A stretch of 64,000 nucleotides of DNA from the NCBI RefSeq assembly GCF_027409185.1, contig NC_084463.1, forward strand, positions 46,974,407-47,038,406, given 5' to 3'. How positions within the stretch are numbered: the first letter of the stretch is position 1; each line of letters begins with the position of its first letter. The DNA comes from Cynocephalus volans (lineage: Eukaryota; Chordata; Mammalia; Dermoptera; Cynocephalidae). The position numbers were made by a program, and so were the translations under genes. The notes under the pieces are model-generated. The model searched no databases. It was not told the origin of the DNA and saw only the letters and a program-made list of their open reading frames with translations. Below are positions 1 to 28,837 of this stretch, piece by piece.

Positions 1-216
1 AAAGCACATCCTTTTATAACATGATTTAACTATTTGTGTAAAACGATTCTTTGTTTAAAAAATTTTGAACAACTTACAAGCCCAAACCTAACTGATTTTT
101 CCATAAACAAAAAAATTTTTTTACTCATATTTAATCTTACCATACCAATATTTGTCTTCTATATATGGCCCTGTATAAGAAAGAGGGGGGGTCTATCAGC
201 TCATACATATTATATG

Positions 217-485
217 CTATTTCTTCCTCCAGGAGCCCACCAGACTTTTAATATTTACAACACAATTGTCGTCTCTGACAGTGGCTGTGGCACTAAATAG
301 CTGGAGCAGTTTTTTCTTTCTCTCATGTTGGCTTCTCCTGCGTTCATGCACTCTGTAGGTTTCTCCTCTTCCCCTGAGCTTTAGTGGCTCTGGCTTGGCT
401 GTTGTTGCTTTTTTATAGCTGTATATTGCTTTGTGGGAGAGAGTGATGCTGGGGGACTGTCTATCTGCCATCTTGACAGGAAGCC
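217..485 (-). mobile_element. L1 5'-UTR fragment, antisense
   Basis: Read on the minus strand from about 485, this matches the start of a LINE-1: an AAGATGGCAGA-type start, then a stretch shared with the sense fragment at 30150-30300 (GCATCACTCTC, AGCAACAACAGCCAAG, GAGTGCATGAACGCAGGAGAAGCC). The resemblance is between two places in this window, so it is seen directly. The L1 assignment is family knowledge. ORF1 and ORF2 do not follow in the adjacent 217 bases, so only a 5' end is present. Bases 1-216 hold nothing I recognise. Confidence 0.6.
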
Positions 486-499
486 TCCTATAGTTTTAT

Positions 500-1905
500 C
501 TGTTATGTTTAGATGTCCGATCCATTTTCAGAATTTTTTTGTTGTATGATTTGAGTTAGGGGGTTTACTTCCTACATTTGCTGGTGGATATGTAATTTTT
601 TCCAGCGCCATTCTTGGGAAAAAAAATGTTCTTTTCTCTTTAAAATTCTTTGGAAACTTTGTCAAAATCAGTTTACCATAAATCAAAGTGTTTTTTATTG
701 GACTTTTCATTCTGTTGTTGTTTTTTTTTTTTTTTTTTTGGTTGTCAAGAATCCATAATTATGTTAGTATCACTCTCTTTGTTTGTGTAACTGTCTAGTG
801 AAATTTGTTATTAGGAAGTTTGAGTCATTTAAGTTTTCTTTTCAAGATGGGGGATTTTAGTTTCTCTTTCATTTTCATATAAATTCTAGAATAAGCTTGT
901 TAATTTCTGTAGACATACAATTGGGAGTTTGAAAGGATTGCATTAAATTTTTAGATGAATTTGAGGACTGTTTTCATCTTAGCATTATAACATTGAACAT
1001 TGGATGTGTTTGTATTTACTTGATTTTTCTTTGATACGTTTTAGCATTATTTATTATTTATTTATTTACTTATTTAGTGTAAAAGGCATGCACTTTTTTG
1101 TTAAATCTTCCCTGAATATTTCTTTCTTTTTTATGCTATTATGGTTGAAATTGTTTTTTGTTTGTTTGTCTGTTTCATTATAAGGTTACTCATTGCTAGT
1201 ACATAATGAGTAATTGGATTTTTTTTATGTTGATCTTGTATCTTATGACTTTGGTAAATTCATTTGTTTCAATGGGTTTTAGTAAATTTCTTAAATATTC
1301 TTATTAACAAATTTATGTCTTTGTAATCAATGACAGTTCTACTTTTTTAATTTTCAGAGTTTTTTTGTTATTCTTATGTAGGTTTTGCTGGCAAATATTT
1401 TTGATTCAATGTTAAATGGAGTGGTAGTAGTAGGCATTCTTCTTTTTTTCTCAGAGTTTGAGCTAAAGCACCAGGGTTTCACCATTAAGTATAACATTAG
1501 CTGTAGATTTTTTTCCTAGGTACACTTTAGCAGGTATAGAAAGTTTCTTTCTATTCCTAGATTGCCAGGAGTTTTATAATAAATAGTTATCAGATTTGTA
1601 AAATGTTTTTCTGTGTTTGTTGAAAGAATCATTGCATTTTTTGTTTAACTTGTTAATATTCTGTATTGAACTAATTGATTTTGGATGTTGAGTCAAAATT
1701 GCATGTGTAAAATAATCCCATTTGGTAATGTTGTGTAATAATTTTTGTATGGTGATGAATTCAGTTTGCTAGTTTTATTGGGGATTTCTGTATCTGCACT
1801 TATCAGGAATTTTTATTTATATTATTTTTTCATGTTATTTTTTGTCTACTTCTCATATCAAGGTAATGCTATTCTCATAAGATGAATCAGGAAGTGTTAC
1901 CTCAT
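500..1905 (-). mobile_element. Old LINE-1 fragment, antisense
   Basis: AT-rich sequence reading like the reverse complement of L1 ORF2 (reverse transcriptase region). Phrases such as 'ccattaagtataacattagctgtag' and 'ttgatcttgtatc...tggtaaattcattt' are typical of antisense L1. It is heavily mutated, with no long ORF on either strand. A T-homopolymer sits near 719-739. The right end is where the sense L1 begins. Boundaries are approximate. Confidence 0.6.
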
Positions 1906-1909
1906 TTTT

Positions 1910-4900
1910 TGTGTGTGTGACAAAAATTGTTTGTGGACAGAAGGCAACAGCCAGTGCCTCCGTGTTTAGGGATACCAAGGCAGGTAAAATCCCCAGGCAA
2001 CATTCCAGCCTGCCTGCACAGAAAGCAGGAGCCAGCACCATTACGACCATAGTGCATCAGGCAGGCAAAAACCCTGAGAATCCCTCCACTCTACCCACAC
2101 AGAAGGCAGGAACCAGCCCCACCATGATCTAGTAGGCCCCACATCACTTCTGTGCTAGTCATCAACAAGAACCACCATCACAATTTCTATCACTGCAAGG
2201 ATGGGTTGCCACCACAGTAACAGCCGCTACTACTGTGCAGGTGACTTGCAAAATATTCAGCTGCATTGAGACAAGGAGAGTCACTAGAGGAGCCCGGAAA
2301 AGGTGAAGGAAGTCTTCCTCCTCAAAGTCCACTCCAGAGTTATAGAAAAAGGAACTGATGTACCAGATATCAACATAGATTTACTAAAAACATGAGAGAA
2401 AAGAAAATACGACACTGCCAAAGAAATAAAGTAATTCTCAAGTACTAGACCATGCAGAACAAGAAACCCTTGAAATGACTAAAAAGGAATCCCTAGTAAC
2501 TATCTTAAAGAAACTCACAGAGACAAGAGAATACTCAGTCAACACAATGAAATGAGAAAAAGTCTCCAGAATATAAAGGAGGAAATTTAAAAATAGATTA
2601 ATACTTTTAAAAACAATGCAGCAGAACTCCTGGAACTGAAGGGTTCATTCAATAAAAAATATATAAAAAATAAAAAGCAAGCAAAAGCTCAAGCAGGAGA
2701 TTAGAGCAAGCAGAAGAAAGAATTTTTGATCCTGAAGATGATCTTTATTAAATAACCCAGGAAGACAAAAGAGAAAAAGAAGGAAAAGGAATTTTTAAAA
2801 AATGAAGAAAGTCTAAGAGAGCTAGCAGACAACAATAAGTGCACAAACATCTGAATCATGGGTGTTCCAGAAGGGGAGGAGGAAGGTAAAGACATTGATA
2901 CTCTATTCAATGAAATAATAGGGGAAAGCTTTCCAAATATAGAAGGAGACACAGACTTCAGGTTCAGGAAGCTCAAAGGTCCCCAAACAGATTCATTCCA
3001 AAAATATCCTCTACAAGACACATTATAGTTAGACTGGCAAAACTCAAAGACAGAGAGAATCCTAAAAGCAGCAAGAGGAAAATATCAAATCACTTATAAG
3101 GGAAGCCCCATCAGACTAACAGCAGACTTCACAACTGAAACTGTACAGATGAGAAGAAAATGGGAAGTGGGATGACATATTCAAAATACTAACAGAAAAA
3201 AAACTGCCAGCCAAGAATATTATAACCAGCAAGGCTATCCCTCAGAAATGATGGATAAATAGTGGATTTCCCAGACAAACAAAATCTGCAGGATTTTATC
3301 ACCATCTGACCAGCCCTGCAAGAAATTCTCAATGGAATCCTGCATCTGGAATCTGAAAAATAATGACCACTACTATGATATACAAGAAAGAACAAAGCCC
3401 ACTGGTAAAACACAAATGCAAATGAGTAATAAAAAAGAAGCTAAATCTTACCAGCTCAGAAAACCAACAAACATTGATGACAAATAATAAAAGGGGATGT
3501 TTTAGAGAGAATATCTGAATGAAAAGAGAAAATGCCAGGAGTAAGACAATACCTCTCATAAATAACCCTCTGTGTAAATGAGTTAAGCTCCCCAGTCTGA
3601 TGGGTTAGATTAAAAACTAGACCCAACTATATGTTGTCTTCAAGCGACTCACTTCACCTACAGCGATGCACACAGACTAATAATGAGTGGATGAAAGGAG
3701 ATATAGCATGTATCTGGAAACAAACAAAAAAAAAGAGCAGGAGTAGCTATTCTTGTATTGCATAAAATAGGTTTTAAAAACCATAATAAGAGACAAAGAA
3801 GGCCACTATATAATGATAAAGGGATCTATCTAGCAAGAAGAAATGACAATCATAAATATATATGCACCCAACACTGGAGCCCCTAGATATATAAAGCAAA
3901 CACTATCAGACCTAAAGAAAGAGATAGACCCAAACGTGATAATAGTGGGGAACTGAACAATCCTTGCTCAGCATTGGACAGACCGTCCAGGCAACAAATA
4001 AACAAATAAGCACAAGATTTTAACTACATTTTAGACCAATTGGACCTGGCCGAGATCTAGAGACCATTTCATCCAACAGCCACAGAACATACATTCTTAT
4101 CAGTACATGGAACATTCTCCAGGATACACCACATATTAGGTCACAAATCAAGTCTCAACAATTTTTAAAAAATCAAAACTGTCTCAACTATTTTTTCAGA
4201 TCACAATGGATTAAAACTAGAAATTAATAACGAGAATCTCATAACACTGTCCAAATACATGGAAATTAAACAACAGGCTCCTAAATGACCTATGATCCCA
4301 AGAAGAAATTAAACAGGAAATCAAAAAAATTCTAGAAAACAGGAAAATAGATACATTATATCAACATCCGTTAGATACTGCATGAACAGTACTAAGAGAG
4401 AAGTTTATCACAATAAATGTTCATATCAAAATAATAGAAAGATTTCAAATAATGCTAGTCCTTGAAGAACCAGAAAAACAAGAATGATCCAATCCCAGAG
4501 TAATAGATGGGAAGAAATAGTTAAGATCAAAGAAGTAAATGATATAGAGAACCCCAAATTGACACAAAATATCAATGAAACAAAATAGAAAAACTATTAG
4601 TAGGTCAACTAAAGAGAAAAAAAGAAGAAGAGAGAAGACCCATATAACAAAAGTCAGAAATGAAAAGGAGACATTACAACTCGTATCACAGAAATGCAAA
4701 GAATAGTTAGACACTGTTACAAACAACTATAAACCAGCAAATTTGACAGCCTAGAAGAAATGGATAAACTTCTGGACACAAACAAACTTCCAAACTGAAC
4801 CAAGAAGAAATAGAAAACCTGAACAGATGAATGACAAGCACAAGATTGAAGCAGTAATCAGTTTCCCAAAAAAGAAAAGCCCAGGTCTGGGTGGCTTTAC

Positions 4901-6634
4901 TGCTGAATACTACCAAACTTTAAGGATGAATTAATGCCAGTTGTCTTCAAACTATTCCAAAAAATTGAATCAGAGGCCACTCACCCAAATACATTCCATG
5001 AGGCCAGCATCACCTTAACACCAAAACCAAAAAGAAAAAAAAAGAAAACTGCAGGTCAATATCTCTGATGAACATAGAGGCACAAATCCTAAATAAATTA
5101 CTAGCAATCAGCATACAGCAACACATCAAAAAACTTATTCACCATGATCAAGTGGAATTCATCCCAGGGAGTCAAGTATATGTAAGTCAATAAATATGAT
5201 ACACCACATCAACTAAATCAAGGACAAAAATACATATGATTATCTCAATAGATGCAGAAAAAACATTGAACAATATTCAACATCCCTTAATGACAAAGGC
5301 TCTCAGCAAATCAGGCATAGAAGGAATGTATCTTGACACCGTAAAAGCCATATATGACAAACTCACCACCACTATCCTGATAAAGCTTTCAGCTCTTTCG
5401 AAATGGGAACAAGATAATAATGCCCACTATCACTATCACCGCCCCTATTTAAGATAGTACTGGAAGTACTAGCCAGAACAATCAGGCAAAAGAAAGATAT
5501 AAGGGAATCCAGATTGGAAAGGATGAAGTCAAACTGTTCATGTTTATAGATGACATGATCCTGTTTATGGAAAAATCTAAAGACTGTATCCAAAACCTCT
5601 TAGAGTTGATAAAGAATTTCAGTAATGTTGCAGGATAAAAAATCTATGCTCCCAAATCAGTATCATTTATATTCTCCAATAATGAACTAGCAGAAAAAGA
5701 TCTCAAGCAAGTAAGCCCATTTATAATCACCAGAAAAATAAAATACCTAGGAGTCAATTTAACCAAGGAGCTGAACGATCTCTACAACAAGAACTACAAA
5801 TCACTCCTGAATGAAGCTAAAGAAGACAAAAAGATATGGAAAGACATGCCATGCGCTTGAACAGGAAGAATCAACATTGTGAAAATATCCACATTCCCCC
5901 AAATAATTTACAGATTCAAAACAATCACTGTCAATATACCAATGACATTCTTCACAGAAATAGAAAAAGCAATCCTAACACTTATATGGAGCAACAGAAC
6001 ATGCTGAATAGCCAAAGCAATCCTGAGTAAAAAAAAAAAACAACGCTGAAGGCATAACATTACTTGACTTCAAATTATATTAGGAAGCTACAGTAACCAA
6101 AAGAGCATAGTACTTGCACAAAAATAAACACTCAGACCAATGGAACAGAATAGAGAACCCAGTAATCAAACCACATACTTACAACCAAGTGATCTTTGAC
6201 AAAGGTAACAAGAATATACGTTGGGGAAAAAACTGCATCTACAAAAAATTGTGCTGGGAAAATTGGGCATCCATATGCAGAAGAATGATACTAGACTTAC
6301 ACCCTTGCCATATACCAAAATCAACTCAAAATGGATTAAAGACATAAGTATAAGGTCTGAAACTATAAATTTCTTAGAATAAAGCATGGGAGAAACACTT
6401 CAGGAAGCAGGATATGGGGGCAAAGATTTTCTGAATAAGAGGCCACAAGCACAAACAACAAAAGAATATAATAAGTGGTATTATATCAAACTAAAAACTT
6501 CTGTACAAGAAAGGAAACAATCAACAGAGTGAAAAGGCAACCTACAGAATGGGAAAAAATATTTGCAAACTGTATGTCTGACAGGAGATTAACATCCAGA
6601 ATGTACAAGGAGCTCAGACAGCTACAGACATAGT

Positions 6635-6677
<43 letters not shown>

Positions 6678-7560
6678 TTCCAATTAAAAAATGGGCAAAA
6701 AAGCTGAATAGACATTTTGCAGAGGAAGACATACAAGTGGTCAACAGGTACTTGAAGAAATGCTCAACATCATTAATCATCAGGGAAATGGAAGTCAAAA
6801 CCACTTTCATGTTTCATCTCATGCCAGTTGGAGGGGCTATAATAAAAAAGACTGAGTGACAAATGCTGGCTAGGATGCAGATAAAGGGGAACTCTTCTAC
6901 ACTGTTGGTGGGATTGTATATTAGTGTAGCCACTATGGAAAACAGTACAGAGGTTTTTCAAACGACTAGAGATAGATCTGCCATAGGTTCCAGCAATGCC
7001 GTTTCTGGATATATACCCAAAGTAATCGAAATCACCATGTTGAAGGGATACCTGCACTCACATATTCATCACAGCTCTATGTACACTAGCCAAGATATGG
7101 AACCAACCTAAATGTCCAGTGGTGGATGACTGGGTAAGGAAAATGTGGCACATAGACACAATGGAATACTACTCAGCCATTAAAAGAATGAAATTCTGCC
7201 ATTCACAGTAACATGTAGGATCTTGGAGAAAATTATGTTAACAGAAATAAGCCAGGCACAGAGAGAAAAATACCACAAGTCATCACTCATAGATGGGAAC
7301 TAAGAGAGAAAGAAGGAAGGAAAGAAATACCACAGTGGTGTGTTGGATTTGTAGAGGGAGAGAACAGGTCTAAGATTGCTAAAGGGTGGGGGGAGGGATA
7401 AGAGGTTGATCAGAGTTTTGGGGATGCAGGGAATAATTGCAATTTGAGGTGGTGGATATGCTGATAGTATTGATCTGATCACCAAATCTTGGGCATAGGT
7501 ACTGATGGTCAGCTCTGTGCCCCATGAATATGTACAATCAATAAAAATTAAAAACATAAT
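1910..7560 (+). mobile_element. LINE-1 element, near full length, inactive
   Basis: About 5.65 kb of sense L1. The 5' UTR lies near 1910-2350 and has two related units of about 75-80 bp. ORF1-like sequence follows near 2350-3420 and ORF2-like sequence near 3570-7290. The reverse-transcriptase part around 5070-5640 includes the region coding 'ATAGATGACATGATCCTGTTTATGG', a decayed YxDD-box segment. A short 3' UTR ends in an A-rich tail (ATCAATAAAAATTAAAAACATAATAAAATAAG). ORF1 and ORF2 are broken by many stops and the longest open stretches are about 100 codons, so it cannot make its own proteins. A (CA)n run interrupts ORF2. Confidence 0.85.
6637..6674. repeat. (AC)19 microsatellite inside L1 ORF2
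   Basis: Uninterrupted AC dinucleotide run of 38 bases within the L1 ORF2 region. A long perfect run like this is probably polymorphic. Confidence 0.95.
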
Positions 7561-9840
7561 AAAATAAGTCTAAATTTACCTTCCAGGGAATACACTATGA
7601 AACAGTGAGAGAGAAAAGGAGTGAAATTAAATTTATTTCCTTTTTTTTTTGTTTCCTGTCAGTGTAAATAAAATGTTCCAAAACTAAGAAAAAAAAATTG
7701 TTTGTTTAGAATTAACGTTAATTCCTTATTACATGTGGTGCAACCTCCCAGTTAAGACATTTAATTTCATCTTTTCTCTGTGGAAAGATTTAGATCTCTT
7801 TAATTATTTTTACACCATTTTTTTTTAACATATTGCCTCCATGAGTTGGTTTGAGCTTACCATGTACATCTTAACTTATTAGAATCAGCTACAGATTTAT
7901 ACTACCTTAATTCCAGTAATATATAGAAACATTACCCATATATAACAGAGTCAGAAATTTCCTGGGATAAAAGACATTATCTTGACACATATCTTTACAG
8001 TGTCTTTATGGGAACAGAACCCAGAATTTTCCCAGCCCTAGGTATGTGCTAGTCGGCGGTGGAATGTCAGGAACCCAGATTGGTAGGAACCAGGTGAGTG
8101 ATAAGCAGAGACCAAAATTTGCTTTTTTTTTTTTTTCCTGGATATTGTTTCTTTGCCCTCAGAGACTCAGCAAATCAGAAATGTTCACTGGCTACCTGAA
8201 CAGCCCCTATCTTAACCCCCAACATTTTCCTTTAAGATTCTTTGCTTGCAAGACTTTTGGGAGTTCAGAATTTTTCTCAGCATTACCCATCCAACTTTTA
8301 TTACTTGGCCTTGTAATTAAAGCCAAATTTGCCTCTCTGAAACCCTGGTGTTAATGTCTTGGTTTAGTTGCACTGGGGTGAGTAAACCCAGGTTTAGTTT
8401 GGTAACATTATTATATTATACAATTTTATTTCTATTGAAGAAACTGGGAGAAGAAAGGGTAATAAGTATGTAATAATTTTATTAACTTTTCAATTTGTAG
8501 TTTATGATTATCTTTATTTGACTTACAGATTTGAATTATCATCTGGAGTCATTTTGGCAACCCAGTACTGCTTTGCTCCCATTTACCTTTTTGTACTCTT
8601 ATTGGCAACTATATTGTATTTTTATATATTACAGGAAGAACATTACATTGTATATATATATGATTTTATACAATTGATTTCTAAATCCGTTAGAAGAAAT
8701 GGGAAAATGTTCATTTATACTGTCTTTTATAGTTTAATATTTACCTTTAATAGTGCCCTGTGCTTTTTTGTGTGAATTTGAATACTGTCTAGGGTCCCTT
8801 GCTTCCAGCCTAAAGAAATATTTAAAAATACATTTCTTGTAAGGGAGGTCTGTCAGCAACAAATTCTGCCAGTTTTGTTAACCTGCGTATGTCTGTATTT
8901 CACCATAATTTCTGAAACGTAACTTTATTTTTTCCTCTTTATAATAACATGTTCATTATGCCATTCTTATATTATTCCAAAGACTAGATACTGTCATCAT
9001 TCTTACCAAGTGTCATAATCCCCATGGTAATAATCTCTGAGTAATTTTGGTTTCATTTTATCACTCAAGCCCACTTCAATCCAGATGACTCGAATCAGGC
9101 ATTTCCCTCTTTGAAGAGGAATTTCAGTGTTAGCAGAAACTTTGAGAAACCCTTTTACAGAATTCCTTGTCTAGTTTGTGGCAGAAACCAGAGAGGAAAA
9201 GGCAGACTTTTGGGCTGTCACACACACACACACACATGCACCCCAACCTAATAAACAGATAACTAAAGATTTGATTTATAGATAGATGGATGGATTAACA
9301 TAATCTGGGAGTTTCTGGGCAAATAGCTATCAGACACTGCAAGTGGAAATTGGCACAAGGATTATGGAGTCCATTTACACTGTGACCCTGCTATTTTCTT
9401 CCACTATATACACAACAGCAGTTTTTCCAATTGTGTAATATAATTGTAATAAAATTGAAGATTTACAAATTAGTTTATTGGATGAGAACAAACATCTTTT
9501 AATAGATTGGAAGAGAGCGACCATATTCATTCATTTCTTGTTTGCTTACAAATTTAAAGTAAAATAAAATATTTTTTCAACTTTAATATGCATCTGTAAA
9601 AAGAAAAAAGTTATACGTGGGTTTTATTACAGCAATATAAGAGCAAAACATAATTATTAATATCATCATGTAATTGGCCCACATTTAAATTCCCCCATTA
9701 TTCCCCCAATGTCCTAGGTTGTCAAACCAAAATTTAATAAAGAATCAGGAGCCCACATCGCTGCCACGTGGATAGAGACCAGTCCTGATCCATCAGGTCC
9801 ATGGTCTCCTGGTAACAGGACTCCCTGCTGGAAAAGAATT
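7561..9840. other. No gene recognised
   Basis: AT-rich intergenic sequence between the L1 tail and the zinc-finger promoter. I see only short simple repeats: (CA)9 at 9219-9236 and poly-T at 8124-8137. Open frames here are under about 105 codons and look like chance. Confidence 0.5.
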
Positions 9841-9869
9841 TCCTCCATTGGTATCTAATGGAAGTAATA

Positions 9870-9940
9870 CAGAGTCTTATGGGAAATGTAGTTTAACCCT
9901 CCAAAGATGTCATCAGCACAGGACTACGGGAACGTTATTC
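9870..9940 (+). promoter_or_regulatory. Probable promoter of the KRAB zinc-finger gene (ZNF143-like motifs)
   Basis: Two copies of an ACTAC...GGGAA-type element lie here. The minus-strand ACTACATTTCCCATAAG at 9878-9894 resembles the ACTACAATTCCC motif bound by ZNF143/THAP11 at many housekeeping and zinc-finger promoters. ACTACGGGAA at 9923-9932 lies on the plus strand. The local CG content rises compared with the AT-rich flanks. No TATA box is evident. The promoter role is inferred from motif and position upstream of the gene. Confidence 0.5.
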
Positions 9941-10157
9941 CAGGTTTCTTCCGTGCATGCGTGTCCCCACCCAGTCCCGCCATCTTTCACCTGGAATTTC
10001 TGGACACTGCGGCTGTCCCCATGCTCCTTTTCAGATTCTGGTATTAAGTTCTGTGACCCTCAAGGGAGGGGCAAGGGTGAAAGAGGAGCCCCATGGGCCT
10101 CAGGGTACCCTGGGGAGCAGGATGAGTGTCCCAGCACTTGGTGCTGCCAAAACGCAG
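9930..10157 (+). other. Predicted non-coding exon 1 of the KRAB zinc-finger gene
   Basis: A GC-richer segment just downstream of the promoter motifs (CGCCATCTTTCACCTGGAATTTCTGGACAC...), ending in a good donor, CGCAG|GTGGGT, with GT at 10158. Mammalian KRAB zinc-finger genes commonly begin with a short untranslated exon of this kind. The transcription start was not determined and the 5' limit is a guess. The 5' UTR would continue in exon 2 at 11493. Confidence 0.45.
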
Positions 10158-10159
10158 GT

Positions 10160-11490
10160 GGGTCTGAAGTGAGCCTGACCTTCAGTAAGAGTGTAAACAT
10201 GGGCCAGCCAGGGAATCGGCAACCTGGGCTGTGCTTTCAGTAACTGCTTTGTCAGAAGATGGTCCACTGCCAGAAGGCTGGGTGTGCACTTCCAGAAGCT
10301 CTGTGACTCGGTTGCGGAGGTGTGTGCAGACAGCCTGAGCCTGCGAGTTGTGCGATGAGTCCACATTCTAGCCCTTCCATACCGGAGCTTGGTACTAGCC
10401 TATCTGACATTTAGTTTACCCATCTATAATTTGAGCAGATTAACAGTATGAGTGAAGTGTCCCCAAATTCCAAGAAAAATAATTGTGAAGTGTGTGCACA
10501 CTGAGTGTTCCTATATGGCAGTTGTATTTGTGGTTTGTCTTGCTGTCTCTTCAGCTACTGAAGTTTCTGCTCCCCTCCTGCACTGTGTAACCTGCCTAGC
10601 ACTTCTGCTCTGAGTTTACAGAAGTTTCTGTATGACCTAGTTTCCAGAGACAGTGCCTTCTAGGGAGGAGATTGGGATACTGAGTGATGGTCTGTAGTTT
10701 TTTTTTTTTTTTTTTTTGGAATAAAGCAGGTCTTACAAAGTTTGAAGGAGGGTGCCCTATGAATAGGAATCCACCCTGAAAAAACACCCCTATGGTTTGA
10801 ATCCTGTCAGTAGCAATTTAGAACAGAGGCAGAAGAGTTCCAGAAAGGTCACGGTCCTAGCATTGCACAGCACATGCAATTATTCATCCTAGTCCCTAGG
10901 GTGCACACTAGTTGATTGACTGATTAAGATGTTCTCATTCAACAGCTGTCTGAGACTGGGTAGTATTGGGAGCTTTGGACCAACTTTCATAAAAGAGATG
11001 AGTTTGACTGAGAAGAATAGGTAAGGGCCTAGGAAATGTTACTTATTAAAGAATGGTTCTCAAAGAACAAAATTACAACAAATTTAAAGATCTCAGTTGA
11101 CTTCATTATGATTCTGCAATCATGCAACATGTCATTCCATAAAATAGGATAAGTTTTACAGTGAGCTGAGCAAAGGAGGTTGATTGTATAGGAAGAAAAA
11201 GCCTGAAGAAAGAAGAAAGAAAAAGTGGACTGGTTATTTTTTTTTCCTTCCTTTTTAGCTAACGTGCAGAGATTTGGTTATAAGAATCTAGGACTAAGCC
11301 ACACTGATCTCCCATGTTTTTTTTTTTTTTAAATATACTAGAGATATTTATTTTATTATTTATTTATTTTCTCTGTTGCTTTGAGTGACAGCTACCGCTG
11401 GTACAGTCCCAGGACAAGGGTGCAATTGAGGGTTTTCTCTCAGCACCAGGTAGTTCTCTCATTAATTCATTCCATTTTTCTTTCTTTTTC
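10160..11490. other. Intron 1 of the zinc-finger gene
   Basis: Single-copy-looking sequence with T homopolymers (about 10699-10717 and 11318-11331). No exon or known repeat is recognised with confidence. Confidence 0.4.
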
Positions 11491-11492
11491 AG

Positions 11493-11535
11493 CTGTGTGC
11501 CAGAGTACTCTGTGCATTTCCAAGAGCAACAAAAA

Positions 11536-11550
<15 letters not shown>
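11493..11550 (+). CDS. Exon 2 of the KRAB zinc-finger gene (start codon exon)
   Basis: A pyrimidine tract and acceptor (TTTCTTTTTCAG, AG at 11491-11492) precede a 58-bp exon ending at a strong donor, GTGAGT at 11551. It carries ATG at 11536 in the context AACAAAAAATGA and encodes M-N-K-S-Y. It ends in phase 0, exactly the phase needed by the KRAB-A exon. Many KRAB proteins begin M-N-K-x-x before '[12 protein letters not shown]', which is why this start is preferred over the non-ATG codon upstream of KRAB-A. The 10-kb intron that follows is full of transposons. Confidence 0.7.
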
Positions 11551-28282
<16,732 letters not shown>

Positions 28283-28284
28283 GA

Positions 28285-28540
28285 AATGAATGTGAGTGTG
28301 GAAATACCTTTCACTGTAAGTCAAACCTCAGTACACATCAGAGAATTCACATAGGTGAGAAGTCATATGAATGTAACACATGTAGAAAATCTTATACCGC
28401 AAGTCACATGTCAGTAGACATGAGAAAATTCACATAGGAAAAGACCAATGGATTTAATGTATGTGAAAATACTTTTCCCTACAAATCACACCTGAGTAAG
28501 CATCAGAGAAGACAAACAAAAGTGATGGCCTATAAATGTA
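28285..28540 (+). pseudogene. Decayed zinc fingers downstream of the stop codon
   Basis: Immediately after the stop, but shifted by one base, comes [21 protein letters not shown], a complete finger, followed by at least two more degraded fingers (around 28365-28430 and 28455-28540). A small indel in the linker after the last intact finger therefore created the present stop. The old reading frame ran further. These bases now form the 3' UTR. Confidence 0.85.
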
Positions 28541-28835
28541 CAGCTGCTTTTTGGTTACCACAGGGGATGGGTTCCAGGACTTCTCCGTCATGCCAAAGGC
28601 TGTGAATGCTTAAGTCTTATATAATGTGGCATAGTATTTTTGTAACATTGTGCTGTTTAATTAACATGTCTAGTTTACTTATAATACTGAATAAAATGCA
28701 AAAAGTATGAGTAGTTCTTAGGGTGTGTTATTTGTATAATTTTTATTATAGTATTTTTTTATCTGTTTTCACACATTTTAAATCAGCAGTTGGTTGAATT
28801 CTTGGATGTAAATTTTGTGAATGTGGAAGGCTGAC
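28541..28835. mobile_element. Tigger-type MITE inserted within a zinc-finger sequence
   Basis: About 295 bp flanked by TA at 28539-28540 and 28836-28837. Text such as GGGGATGGGTTCCAGGAC, TATAATGTGGCATAGTATTT, CTAGTTTACTTATAATACTGAATA and CAGTTGGTTGAATTCTTGGATG matches the family whose consensus I recall as CAGTTAACCCTCGGTATCC... (MER44/Tigger-like). The short arms are degraded. It interrupts a finger codon by codon (see findings). Confidence 0.8.
28690..28695 (+). terminator. Candidate poly(A) signal AATAAA
   Basis: AATAAA, 408 bases after the stop codon and inside the Tigger-type MITE. It is the first canonical hexamer I see after the stop. Other candidates exist further downstream (for example near 29271 and 29535), so use is unproven. 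Confidence 0.4.
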
Positions 28836-28837
28836 TA

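Noticed and set aside
2701..3559. Minus-strand open frames of 74-106 codons
   Set aside because: They are antisense to L1 ORF1/ORF2 sequence and arise from its A-rich composition.
6486..6810. Cysteine/valine repeat peptides (CVCVCV)
   Set aside because: Translation of the AC/GT microsatellite.
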